From contig JACKDU010000012.1 of NCBI GenBank assembly GCA_020633335.1, positions 62,001 to 126,000 of the forward strand: a stretch of 64,000 bases of DNA. Reading direction: 5' to 3'. The first letter of the stretch is position 1; each line of letters opens with the position of its first letter. The DNA comes from Myxococcales bacterium (GTDB taxonomy: Bacteria > Myxococcota_A > Polyangia > Nannocystales > Nannocystaceae). The translations under genes and the position numbers were made by a program. Below are positions 16,615 through 25,602 of the stretch, piece by piece. Below the pieces are notes generated by a model. That model was given only the letters and a program-made list of their open reading frames with translations, searched no databases and had not been told where the DNA came from.

Positions 16615-18452
16615 ACGAGCGCGACCAGCTCCGCTGGCAGGCGATCGCCGAGCGTGAGGCGCTCGGCGAGCCGATCAGCGCCGACGACGAGGCCTTCTGC
16701 CGCGCGCTCGAGGACGCCGATCCGGCGCTCGCCGAGGAGCGCGCGACCTGGCGCTCGCTCCTCGGGGCGCTCGCCGCCCAGCTCGACGATGACGATGAGG
16801 TCGGGGCCGACGATGACGACGCCCTCGTGGACGTGCTCGTCGCCCGGCACCGCGCGGGGCGTGAGGTCGCTGGCGCGGACGTGGGCGGTGAGGACGACGA
16901 GGCGATCGTCGGGGCCGCGGACGACGACGCGTTGACCGCGGCGATCCTGGCCCGGCACCACGCGGCCTCCGCGGGACATGGGACGGGACCTGGGACGGGA
17001 GATCGAGCAGGGCAGGGGGCCCCGCTCGCGGAGGTCGCCGGGGCGATCCCGCTGCGCCGACGCTGGTCGCGGATCGCCGCGGGGGCGGCCGCCGGCCTCG
17101 CCGTCGCCGCCGGGGTCGCCTTGATGATCCTGTCTGGAAAGACAGGTGTCGAGGCGAGCGCCCCGGGTGGCGCGCCCGAGGCGCTGCGGGCCGAGCGGGC
17201 CGAGACCGTCGCGCCTGCGCCTGCGCCTGCGCCCGCGCCCGCGCCGACGGTCGCGCCGAAGATCGCGGAGGCCGCCGACGAGATCGTGATCGCCCTGGCC
17301 TCGCCGGGCGGCGGCGTCGAGCTCGGCGGTGTCCAGCTCGGCGGCGTCAGGGCGGCGACCGGCGACCTCGTCGCCGAGGGCGCGACCCTGACCAGCGCCG
17401 GCGAGGCTTGCATGGTCTTTCGGACAGCTCCCTTCGCCAGCGTCTGCGTGGCGCCGGGGAGCGAGGTCGAGGTGAGCGAGGCCCGCGGCGGCCGGCGGAC
17501 GCTGAAGCTCGCCCGCGGCGCGCTGGTCGCTACCCTCGACAAGATCCCGAGCGGCGGCGCCTTCACGGTGAGCACCGCCGAGGGCGACGCGCGGGCGGTC
17601 GGGACGATCTTCGCGGTCGAGATCGCCGAGGGCGGCGCGTCGGTCGGGGTGATCGAGGGGGCGATCGAGGTCCGGCGGCCGGCGACGAGCGCCGCTCAGC
17701 CGCTCCGCGCCGGCGAGCATGCGGCCTTCGCCGCGCCGGCCGCGATCGCGCCGCTCCCTGTGTCCCTTCAAACATGGTCGGAGGGACATGCGGCGATGGC
17801 CGGCCTCTGGCGCGAGCTCAGCGCCCCGAGCCTCCTCTCGCTGGCGGCGACCCCGGCGGCGCTCCGCCTCGACGATCACCCGCTGATCGCCGGGGCGCTC
17901 GACCTCCTGATCGACGAGGGCGCCCATGACCTCGAGATCGTCGGCCCCCGCGGCGCCCGCCGCTCGCGCCGCGTCGTCGGCGATCCGGCCGCGCCGACGC
18001 TGGTGAGCGCCGCCGATCTCCGGACCGCCCCGCGCGCGAGCCGGACGAGCGAGGCGCCGACGCCGGCGGCCGGGCCGACGATCGCCGAGCTCCGCCGCGA
18101 GGCGAGCGACGCCCGGGCGGCCGGGTCCTGGCGCGCGGCCGCCGACGCCTACCAGGGGCTCATCACCCGCTACCCCGACGCGCCCGAGGCCCAGAACGCC
18201 CGGGTCCAGCTCGGCGACCTCCTCCGCGCCCGCCTTGGCCAGCCGGCGCGGGCCCTCGAGCACTTCGACGCCTACCTCGCCCGCGGCGGCCCGCTGGCGG
18301 CGGAGGCCCGCGTGGGCCGGGTGCGGGCGCTCCAGCAGCTCGGGCGCCGGGACGACGAGGCCGCGGCGATCGCCGACTTCCTCGAGCACCACCCCGGGCA
18401 TATCGAGGCGGCGAAGCTGAAGCAGCGGGCGCGCGAGCTGGCGAGGCGCTGA
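16611..18452 (+). CDS. FecR-domain anti-sigma protein with C-terminal TPRs
   Basis: The 613-aa protein has an acidic cytoplasmic N-terminus (residues 1-150) containing a duplicated segment, DDDALVDVLVARHRAG and DDDALTAAILARHHAA. One transmembrane helix follows (about residues 155-177), then an Ala/Pro linker. The FecR domain is at about 235-370 (GNV-like block RAVGTIFAVEIAEGGASVGV), and the C-terminus has TPR-like repeats (about 485-610). It is translationally coupled to the ECF sigma factor. Family knowledge: such proteins hold or activate the sigma factor in response to periplasmic signals. Two copies of the dispersed hairpin (17129-17146, 17761-17788) are read in frame inside it. Confidence 0.82.
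   Translation: MNERDQLRWQAIAEREALGEPISADDEAFCRALEDADPALAEERATWRSLLGALAAQLDDDDEVGADDDDALVDVLVARHRAGREVAGADVGGEDDEAIVGAADDDALTAAILARHHAASAGHGTGPGTGDRAGQGAPLAEVAGAIPLRRRWSRIAAGAAAGLAVAAGVALMILSGKTGVEASAPGGAPEALRAERAETVAPAPAPAPAPAPTVAPKIAEAADEIVIALASPGGGVELGGVQLGGVRAATGDLVAEGATLTSAGEACMVFRTAPFASVCVAPGSEVEVSEARGGRRTLKLARGALVATLDKIPSGGAFTVSTAEGDARAVGTIFAVEIAEGGASVGVIEGAIEVRRPATSAAQPLRAGEHAAFAAPAAIAPLPVSLQTWSEGHAAMAGLWRELSAPSLLSLAATPAALRLDDHPLIAGALDLLIDEGAHDLEIVGPRGARRSRRVVGDPAAPTLVSAADLRTAPRASRTSEAPTPAAGPTIAELRREASDARAAGSWRAAADAYQGLITRYPDAPEAQNARVQLGDLLRARLGQPARALEHFDAYLARGGPLAAEARVGRVRALQQLGRRDDEAAAIADFLEHHPGHIEAAKLKQRARELARR
17129..17146. repeat. Dispersed hairpin, perfect 7-bp arms
   Basis: CCTGTCT-GGAA-AGACAGG, inside the FecR gene just after the transmembrane segment, translated as LSGKTG. 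Confidence 0.7.
17761..17788. repeat. Double copy of the dispersed hairpin
   Basis: TGTCCCTTCAAACA (17761-17774) is followed at once by TGGTCGGAGGGACA (17775-17788). The outer TGTCCCT/AGGGACA arms form a larger inverted repeat. It is read in frame as LQTWSEGH in the FecR protein, in a linker after the FecR domain. Confidence 0.55.
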
Positions 18453-18517
18453 GAGGCCGCCCACCGCGAGCGGCCGCGGCTCGACAGCGGCCGCGACTTG
18501 TGCGGGGATCGCCGGCG

Positions 18518-20161
18518 ATGCGCCTCCTCCAGCCGACCCCGCCGCCCTACGATCCGCTCGAGTGCGAGGCGCTGCCGCTCCCCGAGCGCGGCCGCCAGCT
18601 CTGCGAGGCCTGGGCGCTCCAGGGCTACGGCGCGCCGCTGGCGATCTACGCGGTCTACGCCGTCAAGGTCGCGCTCTACGTCGGCGGCTGGATCCTCTGC
18701 TGCCGGGCCACGCCCGGCCTCGGCGAGGTGGCGACGATCGGCTCGTGGTGGCTCGAGCCGATCGCCTTTCAGAAGGCGATCCTCTGGAGCATGGCCTTCG
18801 AGGGGCTCGGCCTCGGCTGCGGCAGCGGCCCGCTCACCGGGCGCTACATGCCGCCGGTCGGCGGCTTCCTCTACTTCCTCCGGCCGGGGACGACCAAGCT
18901 CCCGCTCTTCCCCAAGATGCCGATCCTCGGCGGTATCCGCCGCACCTGGCTCGACGTCGCGCTCTACCTCGCGCTGATGATCGCCCTCGGGCGGGCCCTC
19001 GCGGCCCCGGCGATCGTGGCCGAGCACCTCTGGCCGATCGTCGCCCTGGTGCCCGTGCTGGCCCTCGCCGATCGGACGATCGCCCTCGCGCTCCGCTCCG
19101 AGCACTACTGGACCACCGCGCTCTGCTTCCTCTTCGCCGGCCAGTGGATCGCCGGGGCGAAGGCGGTCCAGCTCGCGCTCTGGTTCTGGGCGGGCGTCTC
19201 CAAGTTGAACCGTCACTTCGCCACCGTGGTCTGCGTGATGGTCTCGAACAGCCCGTGGATCCGCCTGCCGTGGATCCGCAGGCGGATGTATCGTCACTTC
19301 CCGGACGACCTCCGTCCCTCGCGCCTGGCGGCGATCCTCGGCCACGTCGGCACCTTCCTCGAATTCGCGGTCCCGCTCTGCCTCCTCTTCGCCTCCGGCG
19401 GCGCGCCGCTCCTCGTCGGCATGATCCTGATGCTGACGCTCCACGCCTACATCACCAGCAACGTGCCGATGGGGGTGCCCATCGAGTGGAACGTGATGGT
19501 GGTCTACGGCGCCTTCGCCCTCTTCTGGGCCCACCCGGAGGTGGGGGTGTGGGACCTCGGGTCGCCGGCGTTGGCGCTCGTCCTGGCGCTCCTGCTGATC
19601 GGCGTGCCGCTCCTCGGCAACCTCGTCCCGCGAGCGATCTCGTTCCTGGTGGCGATGCGCTACTACGCAGGCAATTGGGCCTACGGAGTCTGGCTCTTCC
19701 GCGGCGATGGCACCAAGAAGCTCGATCGCCTGACCAAGAGCGCGCCCTGGGTCGACGAGCAGCTCGCCCGCTTCTACGACCACCGGACCGCGCGCGGGCT
19801 CATCTCCAAGGTCATGGCCTTCCGGATGATGCACCTCCACGGCCGCGCCCTGCCGGTGCTCCTGCCGCGCGCGGTCCCGCGCCTCGAGGACTACGAGTAC
19901 GCCGACGGCGAGATCGTCGCGGGCGTCGTCCTCGGCTGGAACTTCGGCGACGGCCACCTCCACCGCGAGCCCCTCCTCGCCGCGATCCAGGCCCAGTGCG
20001 GCTTCGAGCCCGGCGAGCTCCGCTGCGTCTTCGTCGAGTCCCAGCCGCTCGGCGGCGACTCGATCACCTACCGGATCCACGACGCGGCGACTGGCCTCCT
20101 CGAGGAGGGGTCGCTGGCGATCCGCGACCTCTGCGGGCGCCAGCCGTGGTCGGCGACCTGA
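18518..20161 (+). CDS. Multi-pass membrane protein, DUF3556-like
   Basis: The protein is about 547 aa from ATG 18518, with GGGGATC as a weak ribosome-binding site; a GTG at 18500 would add six residues. It has about 9-10 hydrophobic segments. Conserved-looking blocks include FQKAILWSMAFEGLGLGCGS, GPLTGRYMPPVGGFLYFLRP and FWAGVSKLNRHF. A soluble C-terminal part carries MAFRMMHLHGRALPVLLPRA and VVLGWNFGDGHLHREPLL. The length and layout fit the DUF3556 family known from mycobacteria and a few other lineages, whose function is not established. His-rich GDGHLHRE suggests a possible metal site. It stands alone between the FecR gene and a VOC gene. The family assignment is from memory of the sequence pattern. 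Confidence 0.65.
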   Translation: MRLLQPTPPPYDPLECEALPLPERGRQLCEAWALQGYGAPLAIYAVYAVKVALYVGGWILCCRATPGLGEVATIGSWWLEPIAFQKAILWSMAFEGLGLGCGSGPLTGRYMPPVGGFLYFLRPGTTKLPLFPKMPILGGIRRTWLDVALYLALMIALGRALAAPAIVAEHLWPIVALVPVLALADRTIALALRSEHYWTTALCFLFAGQWIAGAKAVQLALWFWAGVSKLNRHFATVVCVMVSNSPWIRLPWIRRRMYRHFPDDLRPSRLAAILGHVGTFLEFAVPLCLLFASGGAPLLVGMILMLTLHAYITSNVPMGVPIEWNVMVVYGAFALFWAHPEVGVWDLGSPALALVLALLLIGVPLLGNLVPRAISFLVAMRYYAGNWAYGVWLFRGDGTKKLDRLTKSAPWVDEQLARFYDHRTARGLISKVMAFRMMHLHGRALPVLLPRAVPRLEDYEYADGEIVAGVVLGWNFGDGHLHREPLLAAIQAQCGFEPGELRCVFVESQPLGGDSITYRIHDAATGLLEEGSLAIRDLCGRQPWSAT

Positions 20162-20240
20162 TCGGGCCGCGCCCGGCGCGGGCTCCGGTCGCCGCGAATC
20201 GAGGGCCATGGACGCGAGGATCGTCGCCCCCGGGTCGGCG

Positions 20241-20693
20241 CTACGACCAGCGCTGGAGCTCGATCAGGTTTCCCTCGGGATCGCGGGCGTAGACGAAGGT
20301 CAAGAGCCCGACGCCGGCGATCTCCCGGCGGACGATCTCGCCAACGAGCGAACCGCCAGCGTCGATCACCGCGCGGGCGCAGGCGTCGACGTCATCGACC
20401 GCGAACGCGATATGACCATAGCCCTCGCGGTTTGCGGCGGGCTCCCCCTCGCGTGGTAGGTTATGGCCATAGGAGTAGATCTCGAGGGTGGGGCCATTCT
20501 CCCCGTGGCCGGGGAGGCGGAGGTGGATCCCGGAGAGCGTCGCGCCCGCGACCCCGGTGCCGCGCGCCAGCCACTCGCCGCCCTGGTCGCGCGCCGGCGG
20601 GACCGCCTCGCAGCCGAAGACCTCGGCGTAGAACTCGGCGAGCGCGCGCCAGTCGCGGGCGATCAGGTTGACGTGGCCGAAGCGGGCGGGCAT
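20241..20693 (-). CDS. VOC (glyoxalase/dioxygenase fold) family protein
   Basis: A protein of about 150 aa with two beta-alpha-beta-beta-beta modules: FGHVNLIARDWRALAEFY at the start and YGHIAFAVDDVDACARAVID in the second half. It ends in ARDPEGNLIELQRWS, the classic metal-ligand Glu near the C-terminus. His in GHV, His in GHI and Glu in NLIEL are the expected metal ligands. ATG at 20693 is used; an upstream GTG (20711) adds six residues. The reaction cannot be predicted within this superfamily. It converges with the DUF3556-like gene and diverges from the ATP-grasp gene. Confidence 0.85.
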   Translation of the reverse strand: MPARFGHVNLIARDWRALAEFYAEVFGCEAVPPARDQGGEWLARGTGVAGATLSGIHLRLPGHGENGPTLEIYSYGHNLPREGEPAANREGYGHIAFAVDDVDACARAVIDAGGSLVGEIVRREIAGVGLLTFVYARDPEGNLIELQRWS

Positions 20694-20831
20694 GGCGTCG
20701 GAGTTTGCCACCTCGGGCGGCGTCGCGGCAGCCGTCGCGTCCGCTGGGTCGCAGGCTCCGCGGCGCGCAGCGATCGCGCGTCAGCCCGGAGTCCCGGCCT
20801 GCTAGCCTCGGGTACACCCGGAGCGCCGACG

Positions 20832-22106
20832 ATGACCTCGACCTCGACCTACGATCTCATGGAGGCGCTCAATCGGAGCTGCCGCTGCATCAGCGTCGAT
20901 CGCCAGCGCCTCGCGGCCGAGCTCGCGGAGATCGAGGGCGCGCTCGCGGCCTCGCTGGCCGAGCGCCAGCCGCACATGTTCGCGGCCAACCCGGTCTTTG
21001 TCCCGCGCTCGCACGCCCTGGCGATGGCCCGGCTGATCGGAGCGATCGAGCGGGTGGGCGCGCTGCCGGCCTACCAGGCGCGGATCCTCGCCGAGCGCCC
21101 GGCGATCGCCCAGGTCGACCACGGGCCGGCTGGGGTCTTCTTCGGCTACGACTTCCACCTCGGCCGCGAGGGCCCGCGCCTCATCGAGGTCAACACCAAC
21201 GCCGGCGGCGCGCTCCTCTGCGTCGCCCTCGCCCGCGCCCAGCGGGCCTGCTGCGACGAGGTCGAGGTCTTCGTCCACGGGCCCCACGAGGTCGCCGCGC
21301 TCGAGGAGGTCTTCCTCGAGATGTTCCGCCGGGAGTGGCGGGCGCAGCGGGGCGACGCGCCGCTCTGCCGGGTGGCGATCGTCGACGAGGCGCCGGCCGA
21401 GCAGTACCTCTACCCCGAGTTCCTCCTCGCCCAGCGGATCTTCGCCCGGGCCGGGATCACCGCCGAGATCGCCGATCCAGCGGCGCTCCGGGTCGAGGGC
21501 GACGCGCTCCTCCTCGGCGACGCACCCGTCGATCTCGTCTACAACCGGGTCACCGACTTCTACCTCGATCGGCAGCCGGCGCTCCGCGAGGCCTACCTCC
21601 GCGGGCTCGCGCTGATCACCCCGCACCCGCGCTGCTACGGCCTCCTCGCCGACAAGCGCGACCTCATCGTCCTCTCCGATCCCGACGCGCTCGCCGAGCT
21701 CGGCGTCGACGCCGAGACGATCGCCACCCTCGCCGCCGGGATCCCGCGGACCGAGGCGGTCACGCCCGCCCGCGCCGACGCGCTCTGGGCCCGCCGCGAT
21801 CACCTCTTCTTCAAGCCCTGCACCGGCTATGGGAGCAAGGCCGCCTACCGCGGCTCAAAGCTGACCAAAAAGACATGGGAGCGGATCATCGAGGGCGGCT
21901 ACGTCGCCCAGGCCCTGGTGCCGCCGAGCTCGCGGACGATCGAGGTCGACGGCGCCGAGGTCCCGCTCAAGCTCGACGTCCGCGCCTACGCCTACCGCGG
22001 GGCGATCCAGCTCCTCGCCGCCCGCCTCTACCACGGGCAGACGACCAACTTCCGGACTCCGGGCGGCGGCTTCGCGCCGGTCTACACCGAGGCGGCGAGC
22101 TCCTAG
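20832..22106 (+). CDS. ATP-grasp-like protein of unknown substrate
   Basis: The 424-aa protein includes GVFFGYDFHLGREGPRLIEV followed by NTNAGGALLC in the middle. The C-terminal half has the nucleotide-binding features of ATP-grasp ligases: HLFFKPCTGYGSKAAYRG, a glycine loop after a lysine, YVAQALVPPS, and LKLDVRAYAYRG. This order and the E-V-N-x-N block suggest an ATP-dependent carboxylate-amine ligase or peptide-forming enzyme of the glutathionylspermidine/glutathione-synthase type, which is inference. No partner gene indicates a product. TAGCCT at 20803-20808 gives a putative short leader (about 17 nt). A dispersed-repeat variant at 21862-21875 encodes LTKKT. The stop overlaps the convergent kinase stop through a shared CTAG. 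Confidence 0.7.
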   Translation: MTSTSTYDLMEALNRSCRCISVDRQRLAAELAEIEGALAASLAERQPHMFAANPVFVPRSHALAMARLIGAIERVGALPAYQARILAERPAIAQVDHGPAGVFFGYDFHLGREGPRLIEVNTNAGGALLCVALARAQRACCDEVEVFVHGPHEVAALEEVFLEMFRREWRAQRGDAPLCRVAIVDEAPAEQYLYPEFLLAQRIFARAGITAEIADPAALRVEGDALLLGDAPVDLVYNRVTDFYLDRQPALREAYLRGLALITPHPRCYGLLADKRDLIVLSDPDALAELGVDAETIATLAAGIPRTEAVTPARADALWARRDHLFFKPCTGYGSKAAYRGSKLTKKTWERIIEGGYVAQALVPPSSRTIEVDGAEVPLKLDVRAYAYRGAIQLLAARLYHGQTTNFRTPGGGFAPVYTEAASS

Positions 22107-23475
22107 GAGGCGTTCGCGTAGGCGTCGCTGGTGAGCTCGCGGAGGAGCGCCTCGACGTCCGCCTGCCGCAGCGGCTTCTGGAGCGCCGAGCACATCCCGG
22201 CGGCGAGCGCCTCGTCGATCCGCAGGCCGCCGACGTGGCCGGTGAGCGCCCGCATCTCGACGTTTGAGGGGATCGCCCGGATCGCCCGGGCGATCGCGGC
22301 GCCGTCCATCCGCGGGAGCTCGAGGTCGACGAGGACGAGGTCGAAGGCGCGCTCGCGGACCCGATCGACCGCCTCCTCGCCGTCCTCGACGGCCTCGACC
22401 TCGACGCCGGCCGCCTCGAGGAGGGCGACGGTGACCACCCGGTTCACCTCGTCGTCGTCGACCACCAAGATCCGGAGATCGTCGACGTCCGGCTCCGCGA
22501 GCGCCTCGTCGACCGCGGACTCGAGGTGGAGCGCGACGCTCATCGTCGTGCTGACGCCGACGCGGCTCTCGCAGGTGATCTCGCCGCCCATCAGGCGGAC
22601 GAGCTCGCGGGAGATGAAGAGGCCGAGGCCGGTGCCGCCGAAGCGCGCGCCGGCGTCGCCCTGGGCGAAGGGGCGGAAGAGCTCCTTCAGCTCCTCCGGG
22701 GCGATCCCCACGCCGGTGTCGCGGACGGCGATCTCGACCCCTCCGCTGCGGGCGCGGACGATCACCTCGACCTCACCCTCGACCGTGAACTTGAGCGCGT
22801 TGCCGACGAGGTTGGCGAGGACCTGGCGGAGGCGGTTGGGATCGCCGATCAGGCGCGGCGGGACCGCGCCCTCGACCCTCACCGAGATCCGCGTGCCGTG
22901 TCGCCGGGTCAGCGGCGAGAGCACCTCGACGACGTCGTGGGTGAGCTCGACCAGGTTGAAGGGGACGGACGCGAGGATCACGTGGCCGGCCTCGCCCTTC
23001 GAGAGGTCGAGGACCCCGTCGAGGAGCGCCAGGAGGGTCTCGGCGGAGCGGCGGGCGACGTTGGCGTGGTGGTGCTGCTCGTCGTCGAGCTCCGACATGA
23101 GGAGGAGATCGAGCATGCCGAGGACGCCGCCGAGGGGCGTGCGGATCTCGTGGCTGAGCGCGGCGAGGAAGCGTGACTTCGCCTCGGCGGCGGCCGTCGC
23201 CTCACGCGCGAGGCGGCGGCGCTCGAGGAGCGCCATCACCTGCGCCGCGAGATCGTGGAGGGCCTGCTCCTGCGCGGGGGGCAGCGTCCGCGGGGCGGTG
23301 TCGAAGACGCAGAGCGTGCCGATGATGTGGCCGTCGCGGGTGGTGATCGGCGACGATGCGTAGAAGCGGATCTTCCCCAGGCGCCCGTCGACCCAGGGGT
23401 TGGCGGTGAAGTTGGGATCGACGCTCGCGTCGACGACGCTCTGAGGCCGACGCCTGATGACGGTCAGCCGACAAT
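22103..23475 (-). CDS. Hybrid histidine kinase, catalytic part (GAF remnant-HisKA-HATPase-REC), frameshifted
   Basis: Reading frame of the main part of a hybrid sensor kinase. The upstream part still encodes GAF residues (DPNFTANPWVDGRLGKIRFY and then IIGTLCVFDTAPR). HisKA follows with the phospho-accepting His in LAALSHEIRTPLGG, then HATPase_c with N-box NLVGNALKF, G1 DTGVGIA and G2 GGTGLGLFIS. A C-terminal receiver has acidic LVVDDDEVNR, phospho-Asp in LVDLELPRMDG and Lys in LQKPLRQ. The first Met in frame is at 23239, but homology extends upstream to about 23475, where the frame changes (see the next entry). No transmembrane segment is visible, so it is a cytoplasmic sensor. If the frameshift is real, expression would need an internal start. 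Confidence 0.75.
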
Positions 23476-23691
23476 CGAGTCCGAGGCCGGGCAGACGCCG
23501 CCGTCGAAGCCGACGGTCGCGTAGTTCTGCTGGACCTCGTCGTCGAGGAGGTTGATCGTCGCGGTCGTCACGCCCGCGATGGTCGCGGCGATCCGCAGGA
23601 TGCCGGCGAGCTCCGGCGGCTCCGGGGCGTCCGGCGGACAGTAGGCGCGGAGCGCCGCGACCCGGGCGCGCTCATCGTCATCCATACTCAT
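23464..23691 (-). pseudogene. N-terminal GAF fragment of the frameshifted hybrid kinase
   Basis: A 75-aa frame starting MSMDDDERARVAALRAYCP has GAF-domain sequence (IAATIAGVTTATINLLDDEV and QQNYATVGFDGGVCPASDS). It then ends at a TGA at 23464-23466. The other frame continues the same domain as CRLTVIRRRPQSVVDAS. One base appears to be missing after GACTCGAT (near 23474). Restoring it would give DSMCRLTV, a usual GAF sequence. The whole gene would be 22103-23691. A sequencing or assembly error is as possible as true inactivation. Confidence 0.7.
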
Positions 23692-23900
23692 CGCGTCGAT
23701 CGTAGGGGGCTCAGGTCGGCGCTGCCAAGCGGTCTGCGTGTGACCGGCGACAAGCATCGGCGCGGCGATATCATCGATCGCGGGCGTCGGTGTGCACGTC
23801 CGGGCGCGGCGTCGCGCAGCACTCGACACGCGCGGCCCTATCCTGACGCAAGGACACCGCCCTTCGCGGACGCGACGCAGAGCCGCGCGCGGAGCTCAGC

Positions 23901-24608
23901 TCAGGCCTCGTCTCGCCGCTCGGCCCCGGCGCGGCGGAACGCGGCGAAGGGGTCGCCGGTGGCGAAGACGGCGCGCGGGCGGGGACCGACGGCGTCGCCG
24001 CTGGTGCCGCCGATCGTCGCGGTGAAGGTCGATGGATCGACGTCCGCGTGCTTGATCTCCGCGCGCTCGACGGTCGTCAGGCTGACCAGCGGCATCGTCA
24101 CCTCGGCGTCGTCGCCCCCGCGCCGGATCGTCGCGGCCCAGGCGGTCCCGGTGGTCTTCCCCTGGCCGTCGATGTCGACGAGGCTCGCGGTGATCTTGAC
24201 GCGGGGACGCTGGGCGCTGCGCAGGCTGCGGGCGACCTCGCTGTAGAGGTGCTCGACCTCCGTCACCGCCGGCTCAGCAGGATCGCGACCTGGCGACGTC
24301 GGGTTCGTCGGGGTCGCGCGCTCGTCCGCGAGGAGCTCGGCTACGGGGTCGGCGGCGCTCGCCGCCGCGGCCGGCTCGGGCGGCGCATGCTCTCGCTCGG
24401 GTCGCCGGACGATCGCCGCAGCGACCGCGACCAGGGCGAGCGCCGCGACGGCGCTGACGACCAGCGCCGGAGGAGCAGGCGCGACGGCGATGAGGGTCGT
24501 CACGACGACGGCGAGCGCGGCGGCGACGAGGACGAGCGCGCGGCCCGTGCGGGGACGCGCCCGCGGGGTCCGGTGGGTCGCCGCAGCCAGGTCGTTCGCC
24601 GTCGTCAT
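23901..24608 (-). CDS. Membrane protein with C-terminal DUF2589-like domain
   Basis: The protein is about 235 aa from ATG 24608, preceded by AGGGAGACGGG. Upstream residues from 24698 are not needed. Two adjacent transmembrane helices lie at about residues 20-65, followed by an Ala/Pro/Glu linker. The C-terminal domain (about 130-215) includes VKITASLVDIDGQGKTTGTA and TMPLVSLTTVERAEIKHADV. The PL-V-S-L-T block parallels PLITLVN and PFLALVN in the two DUF2589-type proteins of this locus, so it is probably the membrane-anchored member. It is last in the presumed operon, 175 nt after the preceding gene, with a decayed dispersed repeat in the gap. Role unknown. Confidence 0.6.
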   Translation of the reverse strand: MTTANDLAAATHRTPRARPRTGRALVLVAAALAVVVTTLIAVAPAPPALVVSAVAALALVAVAAAIVRRPEREHAPPEPAAAASAADPVAELLADERATPTNPTSPGRDPAEPAVTEVEHLYSEVARSLRSAQRPRVKITASLVDIDGQGKTTGTAWAATIRRGGDDAEVTMPLVSLTTVERAEIKHADVDPSTFTATIGGTSGDAVGPRPRAVFATGDPFAAFRRAGAERRDEA

Positions 24609-24783
24609 CCCGTCTCCCTGCGCGTGGCGACGGCGTCGCGGCCAATGGCGTCGCCGATCGCTCGACCATTGATAGGCGAGAACGTCGGCGGATTCCATCG
24701 ACTAGCGCGCTGGCCCAAGGGATTGTTCGGTGGACAACGCGGCGCTCGTCGCCCCCTGCGGAGCCGGCCGCGGAGCCCGTCGC

Positions 24784-25341
24784 CTATTCGGCGAGCGCCG
24801 CGGCGTCGCTCGCCGAGAGGAGGACGACGCGGGGGCCGACGCGGAGCGTGGCGGACGTCGTCGGCGCCGCCGGCTCGCGGACGCCGCCCCGCGGCGCGGC
24901 GATCGTCACGCGCCGGAGCAGCCGGTCGTCGACCCACACCTCGGCGTCGAGCGCCTCCTCGCCGCGGGGGCGCGCCCGGAGCTGGATCGTGAGGCGCCGG
25001 TCATCCGCCTCGGCGGCGGCGCGGAGCCGGAGGCCGAGGCGCTCGCCTCCCCCTGTCCGGTGGCGCTCGAGCGGTCCGGAGAGCTCGACCCGGAGCTCGG
25101 TGATCGCGTGGCGGCGGGCGCCGACGAGCGCTGGCGCGGCGATCTCGACGACCTCCGCGGGCCCCAGGCGGACCCGCAGCGGCCCCGCGTCTTCGCCGAG
25201 GAGGCGGCGGAGGAGCGCCTCCTCGCGGGCGGCGACCCGTCGCTGGGCGCGGACGATCGAGTGGCCGATGGCGACGACGAGCTGGTCGAGCTCGACGAAC
25301 GCGGCGCTCGGCCGCCGACGGACGCTCACGCCTCCAGCCAT
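24784..25341 (-). CDS. DUF2589-locus protein, unknown
   Basis: A protein of about 185 aa. The start is uncertain. ATG 25341 overlaps the 85-aa gene by 16 nt, while GTG 25329 gives a GTGA overlap with its stop and may be preferred. A helical N-terminus (AAFVELDQLVVAIGHSIVRA, then AREEALLRRLLG) is followed by a beta-rich domain with LGPAEVVEIAAPALVGARRH and LRLRAAAEADDRRLTIQLRA. The N-terminal helix plus beta-sandwich layout is like the neighbouring DUF2589-type proteins but much diverged. No signal peptide or membrane segment. Tight coupling to the upstream small gene supports joint function. Confidence 0.6.
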   Translation of the reverse strand: MAGGVSVRRRPSAAFVELDQLVVAIGHSIVRAQRRVAAREEALLRRLLGEDAGPLRVRLGPAEVVEIAAPALVGARRHAITELRVELSGPLERHRTGGGERLGLRLRAAAEADDRRLTIQLRARPRGEEALDAEVWVDDRLLRRVTIAAPRGGVREPAAPTTSATLRVGPRVVLLSASDAAALAE

Positions 25342-25583
25342 TGCGGTCGCCGGGTGAAGCCGATGTGATAGGTCGTCCACTGGAGGACGACGTTGTGCTC
25401 GCCGACCTGGAGGATCGAGAAGCTCTTCTCGATGCCGATGATCTTGCCGCGCGGGTAGTCGGAGAGGCAGCGGTTGATCAGGGCCATCGCCTGGTCGATC
25501 CGCTCCTCGCTCTGGATGTCGGTCGGATTGGACGAGCCGATCACGATCCGCTTGATGAAGACCACGTCGCTGAGGTCGATCAT
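25326..25583 (-). CDS. 85-aa DUF2589-locus protein
   Basis: A small 85-aa protein starting MIDLSDVVFIKRIVIGSSNP, with a helix (ERIDQAMALINRCLSDYPRG) and a beta-rich end (KSFSILQVGEHNVVLQWTTY). The composition is unlike random high-GC frames, with many I, N, Q and Y residues, so it is well supported as coding. The gene lies 19 nt after the DUF2589-type gene and overlaps the next one. I do not recognise a named family. Co-occurrence suggests it is a partner or adaptor of the DUF2589-type proteins (inference). Confidence 0.75.
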   Translation of the reverse strand: MIDLSDVVFIKRIVIGSSNPTDIQSEERIDQAMALINRCLSDYPRGKIIGIEKSFSILQVGEHNVVLQWTTYHIGFTRRPQWLEA

Positions 25584-25602
25584 CGCTCCGCTCTCCTCGG
25601 CC

